From assembly GCA_910592005.1 (NCBI GenBank), contig CAJVPP010000397.1:1-33622 (forward strand): 33,622 nucleotides of DNA. Direction: 5' to 3'. Below the pieces are notes generated by a model that was not told where the DNA came from, did no database searches, and saw only the letters and a program-made list of their open reading frames with translations. The stretch is from Funneliformis mosseae. Taxonomy: Eukaryota > Glomeromycota > Glomeromycetes > Glomerales > Glomeraceae. The position numbers were made by a program, and so were the translations under genes. Position 1 is the first letter of the stretch. Every line of letters starts with the position of its first letter. Positions 25,762 through 33,622 of this stretch are shown here, piece by piece.

Positions 25762-26789
25762 CTAATTGTAAGTAGTTATTTTACACCTATTAAGCAAATT
25801 CTGTATTTAATAACAGTAATTAATTTATCATTTAATTTTATTTCATTTGTATAATATTTAAAGTAATTTTTTTAAAAACAAAATTATTATACTTTAATTT
25901 TTTTATAAAAGAAAGTTCCATAAAATTATATAGATGTAATTTTTTTTTATTTTTATTTATAATATAGAGATCATTGCCATTATTTATAATTTTCTTTTTC
26001 ATTTTTTTGTCATATAATTTTTTCATCAGTTATCATATTTATACATTATCATCGCCTTATAAATTTTGATATAAATCATTTTCAAAATAAACATTTCGTA
26101 TTACGTACTACTAATACTACTAATACTACTAATACACTAGTGGAATTACCAAAAAAAAAAAATTACTTATGATTTTAATAAATATATTAGATAACATTAA
26201 CTCAAATATTTTTTTTTGTTTTACGCATTCATATGATGAATGCTTTCAAAATGGTTATTGTTTTAATTTATAATGTCAAATCAGAAAATTTAATTAAACA
26301 ATTTAAACAATAGGACCTAAAAGTACTTGGTTGAACTTTTTATCATTAATTAGTCCGGAAAAAAGTGAAGGACTATATACACTACCCTGAAGAAAGTATC
26401 CGGGCACAGTTTTTTGTGAATTGTGGCATATTATATAAAATTATTATTTATATAACTAGCCTATAATTTTTTTCTCCAATACCCACCGTATTTTTAAACT
26501 GAAGTATTATAAAATCGTATGTTGTATAATATTACATTTAGGGTTAGTTTTAAAAAATCGTTTTTATTTTTTTGTTAATGATGTAGTTATATATTAATAA
26601 ATCTTTTTGTTATTTAATAAAATTATTATGAGTAATTTGAATAAAGATAAGTCATATGATAAGTTAATATGATTGATTGATTAATTATAATTTTGTAATT
26701 AATTTATTTATTATAAGAAAAAATGTTAAAAATTGTATAATGATTTTTTTTTTAGAATGTTTTTGTCAAAAATTATAAAGGTTAGATCC
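25762..26789. other. AT-rich intergenic DNA with a candidate dispersed repeat
   Basis: No gene was found. An (ACTAATACT)n microsatellite lies at about 26107-26136. From about 26308 to 26560 a block of clearly different composition appears, including AGTCC-GGAAAAAAGTGAA-GGACT and TATCCGGGCACAGTTTTTTG; it may be a copy of a dispersed repeat. A short open frame on the minus strand (25838-26026) is A/T-biased chance sequence. Confidence 0.45.
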
Positions 26790-27545
26790 TAATATTTTAT
26801 ATAATCTTCATATTCTAAAAGCATATTTTGATCTGTTATAAATGCTAAACAATCAAGATAAGATATTTCAATATTATTCTAAGTAGGACATCTACTAAGA
26901 GTAACATAAGCTTGTTAAGAAAAAATATATTTTCATCTAATGCAAGAGATACTTTTGATAAGGTTGTATCTTAAGTTTTATAGACAGTAAAAGCAAAAGA
27001 ATTTTGAAATGAAAATTGTGTACAATGATAATTGCTTCTATATAATTCAAAATAATGAGTTTGTTTGTAAATTATTATATTAATAATAGAATCTTTAACT
27101 AAAAATGAAACACAAACAAATTAATTTATAAGATTAAGGTTAGTGATAATTCCTATTATATTCTTTATTTAATTAATAAATTGTTAAGATACATAATACA
27201 TGCTTCTAATTTTAATCTAATTAAAAAAGGTAGATTAGTTCTAATTTTAAAGATATTTTTAAAAGATAATAGGTCCTATTGTGTAGAATTTATAAAATTA
27301 ATAAATTGAGAAATTAGAAATTTATTATCAGATACAAGAAGTATATTATAAACCATTCTTAAGCAGTTTCTTTAAGCTTACAATATTAGTGATATTAAGA
27401 AGAATATCAATTGCAGAACACGTTAAAAATTTAGAATGTTATTATTAAAGGATTTGTTAAGTTTCAGAAGTAATATTATCTATTCAGATTTCTTGTAATA
27501 TTTGATAAAATTTATTGACATTAAGAGGTTTTTAAAAATAAGAGA
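26790..27545 (-). pseudogene. PIF1-type helicase remnant
   Basis: On the minus strand the order is DKFYQILQEI*IDNITSET (from about 27515), MYLNNLLIK (about 27190), then FSFQNSFAFTVYKT*DTTLS, KVSLALDENIFS*QAYVTLS, RCPT*NNIEISYLD (about 27025-26860). These match the C-terminal half of PIF1-family helicases: the LLxRIRIGN block, GARVMYLNN, and the motif V/VI pair FALTIHKxQGLTL...QxYVALSRC. Such genes are abundant in fungal Helitrons and as stray copies. At least five stops, mostly in place of Trp or Gln, and frame shifts show that it is dead. The Walker A half is not visible, and a Helitron Rep domain was not found, so whether this was a Helitron is open. Confidence 0.7.
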
Positions 27546-27566
27546 TAAATAAGAACTAAATGGGTT

Positions 27567-27711
27567 GATTTCTAGAAAAATCAGGTTCTGGGAATTTTTT
27601 AACAAAATTGAGATTTTTATTGTATTTTAGTTTTTGATGTTATTAGATTAAAATGTATTAAGATCTTAATTTAAGTAAAAAATTTCTCAGAATCTGATTT
27701 TTCTAGAAATC
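27567..27711. mobile_element. 145-bp inverted-repeat element (MITE-like)
   Basis: The left arm, from 27567, reads GATTTCTAGAAAAATCAG followed by GTTCTGGGAA. The reverse complement from 27711 reads GATTTCTAGAAAAATCAG followed by ATTCTGAGAA. The first 18 bp are identical and 26 of the first 28 match, with TTTTTT continuing inward on both sides. The centre is AT-rich and non-coding. No certain target duplication was seen. It lies just beyond the helicase remnant. Confidence 0.7.
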
Positions 27712-28067
27712 CTTTCAAATAGTTACACAAATACTAATTGACTATTAATTAGAAGTAATTGTGCAAGATCACTAATAACTATAAAATTTATGCTATCAAA
27801 TGCTATTTCTTAAAGTGTAAGTATAAATTAGCTATTAAATATTATAGAAAAATTATTATCTTGTAATTATAAAGATGAAATAAAGTTTATTACATTTGTT
27901 ATATTAAGATCTATCTAATGATAGTATTTTTAAATTTTTAAAATTAATAATTATTAATATATATTAATTTTTTAATTTTTCAATTTTTTAAAATAATTTA
28001 TTATCTAATAATTATAAGAAAATATAAGAAAATAAAATAACTCTTTCTACCGATCTTCTCAATTATA
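27712..28067. other. AT-rich spacer, nothing recognised
   Basis: No coding or repeat signal was found; nearly pure A/T around 27930-28010. Confidence 0.6.
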
Positions 28068-31060
28068 ATGTCTTCAACAACTAGAAGACAAAATACGTAT
28101 AAAAAAAACCTAAACCTTATAATAAAAATACTCCAAACTCTTTAGACAACAGTAAAAAATATAGTGCTTCAACTTTCAACGATAACAGAAAGAATAAGAA
28201 TAAGAACAACAAAATGTTAATAAAGTTACAAAAAAACAAACAATTGAAACCTGAAATTTAATATCGCTCTTACAGCTACAGAAGTTCTAAATATTACTCA
28301 ACCTACATTAGAAATTACACAAATAGTTCTTATTACTCCTATAAAGGACTTTGTTTTTGAAGACTTAAAAGTATATGAGATGGAAATAGATACTACTAAA
28401 AAAACTCTACTTTCCTTCTTATAAGACTCTAGTACAAATGATTTCATATACACAAAACCTCTATAAATGATAAAACTTTATCTTTTTTACTTTTACCATT
28501 GATAAAGAAAAAAATAAACAACTTTCTTAGGTTAACCAAGTAGAAAATAATGTAAATGAACTTAACCAATTACATGATCCTAATATAAAAAATACTTCTT
28601 TCAATATTATTACCTTTCTAATGCATTTTTTTGCATCTGATGATGTTATAAATATAACAGATAAATCTATTACTAATAAGTGAAATTTTATCAACGGCTT
28701 TTCATTAACTTTCTTGGCTATCAGAAAGTTTCATATAATTCTAAATTAAGAAAGTTCTTTGTTTACTTTCAAACTATTGATCAACTCATATATGCAGTTA
28801 CAAAAGTTTAGGAGACGTAATACAACTCTGTGTTTATGATTGCTAATCTAACTGTAAAGAAATAACGAATTGATACTAAAAAGAAAAATGCATTAAATAA
28901 ATGATATTCCCTTATTTATCAAATGAGATGTAATACAAAATTTCTTTTAATAACATAATACAATTGCTAAATTTTCTATGATTACCAGGGCCTATAGCAA
29001 ATTGCATTTATAGTATACAAATCACCTGATACTATTAAACCCTTTATGATGACGTATGGTCTTTACTATTATTAGATTTCATAGTCTGCATTAAATCTAC
29101 TAATCGTGATATTATGCAACTGATCTTGAAATAACAGTTTAAACTAAAATTAACTGGTTTACTGTTTAATACAACTCAACAAGACTTATTTACCTTTCTC
29201 AATTCTATTAAAGCAAAATTATATTTTATTCTGCAAGATTTCTAATACCATAATCATCTTTACGCGTATATTAACTTTAATAACTAAAAAGATTATGGCA
29301 ATGTTCTCAAATTTTAACATAAATTCAAATTAAATGTATTTTTTTGGATTAATCCTGCTATAACTCACTATTGTAGATGTAGTACTCCTGATTATAAAGC
29401 TAAGGATTGTGCTTCTCAAAAGTCTTTAAGCTCATACAGGTAATTATATGATTGCTTTAAATCAGCTGCTTATAGACCCCCTTGAAAACTCAACAGTTAT
29501 TCAAATAATTATACTGCAAATGCATAAAATGAATCAAAATCATTAAGAATCATATGCAAACGCTTTAAAATCTAATTCTCATGATCACAAACATTAGACG
29601 CAGAGTTCAGATATTTTCATAGCTCTCAAAAATATTCTGAAATATTTAAATGAAATTGATAACAAATTGATTGCTCTTAATGATAAGATCATTACTACAA
29701 AAAATGAGATTATTATCTTTTAAAAAAACTAAAAAGATATAGACTATTGCTTAACTAAACTTGAAAAATGTAACAACATAGTCTATACTAAAGGAGTTTA
29801 TGACAGTAAAATGGACTTTGATGAGCTCTCTGAACTCTTATTTGAATCTTCATCTGATAGACCTTTTTCATATTTACTAAATCACACGTCTCCTCTAGAT
29901 AAAGTTACTAGTTTAGAAAATTAGTTCTCTTATTTCTGATCTAAAATTAAAAATATCGCTAATAACATCCAACAGATCCTTTAAACACTTTCTTCTTCTT
30001 CTAAATAAATATACATCTAACAAATAATAATATAAGATCTCATCAAACAAATTCTAATAATAATAATGTTCTTTTAAATAAATCTTTTATAAACATTATT
30101 AATAATCTAAATCTCATTTTCTTTGCAACTCATAATGTTAGAAATTGTTCATCAGAATCAAAACTTTTCAAAATATTGACTCTTTTTTTAATAATTTTAA
30201 CATAGATATACTTAGTCTAAGTGAAACCCATCTCAATTTATTACAATCACATTATCTTAATAAAAACGTTTACAATAAGTTATTTAAATATTTTTTTCAT
30301 TCTATAAATCGCTTACAAAACTGTCAAGATATCAGATTGATAATCCATAATAATCTAAGCAAATATATCTTCAATCAAGCTTCTTTTTTTGATCATATTA
30401 TTTATCTTAATTTTCAATTCAAGAATAAATTCAAGCTTCAAGTCATTCAAATTTATTTACCTACATCCTATTATAATAAACAAGATTTCTACTAACGTCT
30501 TTAAGTCTAAAAGAAACTAATAAACATTTTAATCAATAGTTTATGTCATAATTTTCATATAATATCAATAAGAGACTTTAATATTAATATAAATAAAAGA
30601 TATAGATCTAAACTTCAAACACAGCTACAGAATTTTCTTTACCATATTATCAACCTTGGTTTTATTCATATCCTTACCCCTTTTCAATTCACTTACCCTT
30701 TCACTTTTCATTCTTTCTCCTCCCATAATTCAACCTCTCACATAGATTATATATTCACTTCTACTAACTTGTCACATGACCTTACTTTTTTTCACATTCT
30801 AAATGATTCCTATTTTTTATATTTAACTGATAATTATCCTTTATTAACTACTCTTTACAAGAAAACTTTTTCTCTCAACCATCTTCAACATATTAAAAAT
30901 AATATAAAATCATAAAACAATCTTTTTTTTATGATAAAACTACCTACCTCTATTAGAACCTATTCTCAGACAAAGCTGATCTGCTTTTCAAATAAAATGC
31001 TATAGTGTGTATTAACTATAAATTACAAAAATATCATGTGACTTTAAAAATTTAATAAGT
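28068..31060 (+). mobile_element. decayed LINE-like retroelement (gag-like part and endonuclease, no RT seen)
   Basis: From an ATG at 28068 (MSSTTRRQNTYKKNL) broken frames continue for almost 3 kb. The first part is gag-like, with pieces such as FLGYQKVSYNSKLRKFFVYF and a decayed zinc knuckle at 29372-29410 (CRCSTPDYKAKDC, where a C-x2-C-x4-H-x4-C has lost one Cys and the His). The second part (about 30120-30915) is an AP-endonuclease-like (EEP) domain. A reverse-transcriptase domain with its YxDD motif was not found before about 31060, where coding similarity ends. Stops are frequent (CAA to TAA is common). Confidence 0.65.
30120..30915 (+). pseudogene. AP-endonuclease-like (EEP) domain of the LINE-like element
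   Basis: The motifs appear in the order of the endonuclease/exonuclease/phosphatase fold: ATHNVR (catalytic Asn, about 30127), NIDILSLSETHLN (catalytic Glu), LIIHNNLSKYIF, QVIQIYLPTSYYN, IRDFNIN (GDFN with Gly changed to Arg, about 30571), STSHIDYIFTS and TDNYPLL (the SDH catalytic His changed to Asn, about 30828). A 1-bp frameshift near 30165 and stops near 30493-30515 break the frame. Loss of the active-site His means even a restored frame would probably be inactive. Confidence 0.7.
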
Positions 31061-31659
31061 TAATAATTTAAGTAATAAAATACAAATTTGAAATTGATAA
31101 AATAATAGAATAATATGAGTTAAACATTTTTACTAGTTTACTTTTAAAGATTTATTAAAGAAATTTAATTTTATTAAATTCAGAAGTTTAAAAATAAATT
31201 ATATGATCTATATGGAGAAAAGAAAATTTCAGACTAGATCATTTATGTAAATTTCATATGAAAATCATTAAATTTAACACACAAGGTTTTATATATAAAA
31301 AATGTATTAAATTCTATCATAAAATTTAGAATAAAGAATCCTAATATATTTTAATATTAATTCAATGCTTTCAATTCAATAAAAATGTAATTTGTATAAA
31401 TTCTTTATACATTTATATTAATATTAAAAAAAAATATAAGATTCATCTCTATTTAATTCTAAATTTTATTGCGAGTTATTTATTTATACAAATAATAAAA
31501 GTCTGTAATATATTTCATTTTTTTTACCTATTTTCCCATATTTTTCCATATCTTAATCAATTAATAAACAAATGATGTTCATCATTTCCTATACTTTAAT
31601 CAAATCAATAAAAATGACTTGTTCATCAAAATGAAAAATAAAGGTTAAAAAGTAAAAAC
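31061..31659. other. AT-rich stretch with one hairpin element
   Basis: There is no gene. It contains the inverted repeat described at 31319-31469. Confidence 0.5.
31319..31469. mobile_element. 151-bp hairpin element (MITE-like)
   Basis: The left arm from 31319 reads ATAAAATTTAGAATAAAGAA, then TCCTAATATATTTTAATATTAA. The reverse complement from 31469 reads ATAAAATTTAGAATTAAATA, then GAGATGAATCTTATATTTTT, TTTTAATATTAA. The arms are alike over about 45-55 bp with small gaps and surround a short loop (about 31366-31415). No target duplication could be fixed in this A/T context. Confidence 0.5.
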
Positions 31660-32199
31660 TAAATGATAATAGAACATTTGTAAAGAAATTGTGAATTGTT
31701 GATAATTGGAATAATGATTATTGAGGAGATGAAGATGACAGTAGTTAGGATGAAAATAGCAGTGGTTAGGATAAAGATAGCAGTAGTTAAAATGAAGTAA
31801 TTTATTAAATAACAATAAAAATAAATACAAATTAGTTTAGTCAAATAATGCATATTTAAAACAAAAAAAAATGTGATCCTTACCTTACAGGAAAAATCAA
31901 AAATCAACTTATTTTGATAAATATGATCTGAGTGATTCTTTTATAAAAGCCACAAAAGAAACTACAAATATTTTAACACTTATAAATAAACATCAATCAA
32001 CTCCAGATGACTTTAATAATATTTTGGATAATACTGAAGATAAAGTATAAAATGATCAGCTTGATTTAAAAAAAAATTGAAAATTTGAAATCTGAACTTA
32101 AGAAAAGCAAAAATTATTAACAGTAATTGAATATAATAAAATGTGAATAATTTTTGAATATTTGAAGAGATTAGATAATGAAAAGGAAAAACAAACACT

Positions 32200-32207
32200 A
32201 GTGTAAA
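32200..32207. repeat. left target-site duplication of the hAT-like element
   Basis: AGTGTAAA, matching AGTGTGAA at 32899-32906 with one difference. Confidence 0.75.
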
Positions 32208-32898
32208 TAGAGTTCTGGATAAGTCAAGTTAACTCATAAGTCAGATAAGCTGAGTCAAGTTCAAATCAAGTCGAGTTTATGTTTTTTTGACTTGATGATT
32301 TGCGAATCAAGCCAAATTTGAGTCGAGTTAAATATTTAACTCAACTCGATTTAAATTCGACTTGATTTGAGTTGACTCGAGTTGACTTGAACAATAAAAA
32401 AATCATTCAAGTCGAACGATAAGGAATTGTTTAACTTGAACAATAAAAAATCATTCAAGTCGAATAATAAGGAATCATTCGACTTGAATAATAAAAAAAT
32501 CATTCAAGAAAAACGATAAGGAATCATTCAACTTGAACGATAAAAAAATCATTCAAGAAGAATGATGACCCGAATCGTTCAACTTGAACGATAAAAAATC
32601 ATTCAAGAAAAATGATGACCCGAATCGTTCAACTTGAACGATAAAAAAAATCGTTTAAGAAAAACAATGACCCAAATTGTTCTTTTCATTTTTTTTATTA
32701 TTTTTTTTTTCAAAATCGAATTAAGTTAAAATTGAGTTGAATCAAATTGAGTCGAGTTTAAAATTTATATAACTCAAATCAAATTAAATTGAAAAATTTT
32801 ATAAAATAAATTTGACTTGACTTGACTCGACTCAAAAAAAATAAGTTAAATAGAGTTAGTCTTTAAACTTGACTCAACTTGACTCATTCAAAACTCTA
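32208..32898. mobile_element. 691-bp non-autonomous hAT-like foldback element
   Basis: The ends are TAGAGTTCTGGATAAGTCAA at 32208 and, reverse complemented from 32898, TAGAGTTTTGAATGAGTCAA: 17 of 20 identical, with (G/A)AGTCAAGTT-type motifs repeated inward. The element is flanked by AGTGTAAA (32200-32207) and AGTGTGAA (32899-32906), an 8-bp target duplication with one transition. An 8-bp duplication with ends starting (C/T)AGNG is the hAT superfamily signature. There is no coding capacity. Inside are outer zones built from GAGTCGAGTT/AACTCGACTT modules and a central tandem array of hairpins. It sits inside the DDE-transposase gene, whose halves continue on each side. Confidence 0.85.
32385..32690. 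repeat. tandem array of six 48-51-bp hairpin units inside the foldback element
   Basis: The word ACTTGAA begins at 32386, 32434, 32482, 32531, 32582 and 32632, a spacing of 48, 48, 49, 51 and 50 bp. Each unit holds CTTGAA(C/T)(G/A)AT-A(n)-ATCATTCAAG, an inverted repeat able to form a hairpin. The last three units also carry AATGATGACCCGAATCGTTC. The 32531 and 32582 units are almost identical, so the array grew by recent unit duplication. Confidence 0.85.
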
Positions 32899-33550
32899 AG
32901 TGTGAAAGCTACACAATTGGTTTTTATTGATTATGTATCATATAAAGTAAGATAAATTCAACATTAGACAAATTTTTGGTGTTAGCATAATTATCTTCCA
33001 ATAAGTCATTAAAGAAAGTATCAAAAAACTATGCAATTAATAGATGATGAAGATATAGCAAAAAAATGCCATATATAAATATGATCTCAAAGTGAAAAAG
33101 TTATCCCATTGAAATTTAAAAAATTTGTTAAACAAAAATTATTTATTAATTCTGGCATTATAAAAAAGAAAATCATTAGTATATCAACTGCAACATAATG
33201 GCTAAATGTACTTGGTTATTTTTTTCAATCATGAAAGCAAAGTAAGAAAAATGTATTAATTAATATAATATAATGTAATATAAAAACAAACAATATATAT
33301 AATACTTAAAATATAATACTTAATATTAAATAATAAAGGCATATATTATAATGATCATAAGTGTCCTGATGTTATCGAATATCAAAAGTTATTTCTGAAT
33401 GAAATTTATAATTATGAAAAATATATAACAAAATATAAAGGTGAAAATATGGAACAAATATCACCAAAATTAGAATTTGAGAATAAAAAAATAATGCTTA
33501 TAATATATGATGAATGTATATTCTACTTTAATGATAGAAGATGGGATGTA

Positions 33551-33622
33551 CAGTCAACTCTTGTTATAGCGAACTCTTGATATAACGAATTTTTTGAACA
33601 AATATAATAAAAATACTCTTGT
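33551..33622 (+). mobile_element. 5' terminus of a Tc1/pogo-like (Tigger-type) element, cut by the window end
   Basis: Directly after a TA (33549-33550) the sequence reads CAGTCAACTCTTGTTATAGC, then GAACTCTTGATATAACGAAT. CAGT at the tip, a flanking TA and the internal direct repeat AACTCTTG(T/A)TATA(G/A)CGAA are typical of pogo/Tigger terminal repeats. It interrupts the DDE-transposase reading just after its DECIFYFND block. The rest of the element lies outside the window. Confidence 0.7.

Larger units (their letters stand above)
31660..33548 (+). pseudogene. DDE-transposase-like gene, split by a foldback element and cut at its 3' side
   Basis: Blocks of one gene follow in order on the plus strand. 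First is an acidic Ser/Gln-type repeat (31728-31796: DEDDSS*DENSSG*DKDSSS), then DKYDLSDSFIKATKETTNIL (about 31913), then IIFEYLKRLDNEKEK (about 32147-32190). The 691-bp insertion 32208-32898 interrupts here. The gene resumes with KATQLVFIDYVSYK (32905), LIDDEDIAKKCHI (about 33030), STAT*WLNVLGYFFQS (about 33185), an intron 33242-33338, and IYYNDHKCPDVIEYQ and IIYDECIFYFNDRR (to about 33543). The YYDGHExxDVVxYR...HDECIFYxND pattern belongs to a transposase-like family I remember from glomeromycete and basidiomycete genomes; its superfamily was not determined. The DEC aspartate is probably an active-site residue. Several TGG-to-TGA and CAG-to-TAG stops are present. Confidence 0.6.

Noticed and set aside
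26536..26548. Telomere-like TTAGGGTTAG
   Set aside because: There are fewer than two units; this length is expected by chance in this A/T-rich DNA.
32385..32690. CRISPR-like array (regular spacing of repeats)
   Set aside because: Whole units repeat without unique spacers, each is self-complementary, and the array lies inside a eukaryotic transposable element.

Overview
This window is eukaryotic and almost certainly fungal. It is very AT-rich, its genes are split by many short introns (mostly 50-120 bp, GT...AG), and there are no operons or bacterial ribosome-binding sites. The gene set (fungal COX9, Skt5/Chs4-type Sel1 protein, Syp1-type F-BAR/muHD protein, Hym1/Mo25) together with the decayed transposon families around it best fits an arbuscular mycorrhizal fungus of the Rhizophagus irregularis type. 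That species assignment is an inference made without any database search.

Layout. (1) 1-5600 is a transposon graveyard: the end of a dead PIF/Harbinger element (transposase on +, Myb-like partner on -), then a 3.1-kb element with terminal inverted repeats that carries a dead DUF7869-like gene. (2) About 6.2-25.8 kb is a compact island of eight intact protein genes plus one tRNA: mevalonate kinase (+), Hym1/Mo25 (-), tRNA-Ser(AGA) (+), Sec23 (+), COX9 (+), an Syp1/FCHO-like endocytic adaptor (-), a Tda3-like FAD oxidoreductase (-), calmodulin (+) and an Skt5/Chs4-like chitin synthase activator (+). All multi-exon models were built by hand. Each gives a coding length divisible by three and a product of the length usual for its family (426, 336, 758, 748, 383, 149 and 693 aa). 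(3) 25.8-33.6 kb is again repeat territory: a dead PIF1-type helicase (-), a 145-bp inverted-repeat element, a dead LINE-like element with gag-like and endonuclease parts but no visible reverse transcriptase, a hairpin element, and at the right edge a dead DDE-transposase gene split by a 691-bp hAT-like foldback element and cut again by the start of a Tc1/pogo-like element.

The island genes are housekeeping genes of separate pathways (isoprenoid synthesis, RAM/polarity signalling, COPII budding, respiration, clathrin endocytosis, calcium signalling, chitin synthesis). They are not an operon or a cluster; a loose common theme is membrane traffic and polarised wall growth. The most notable non-gene signals are the TIR-bounded DUF7869-like element, the modular hAT foldback element with a near-perfect 8-bp target duplication, the nested insertions at the right edge, and the strong C-to-T/G-to-A bias of the stop codons that killed the transposon genes.
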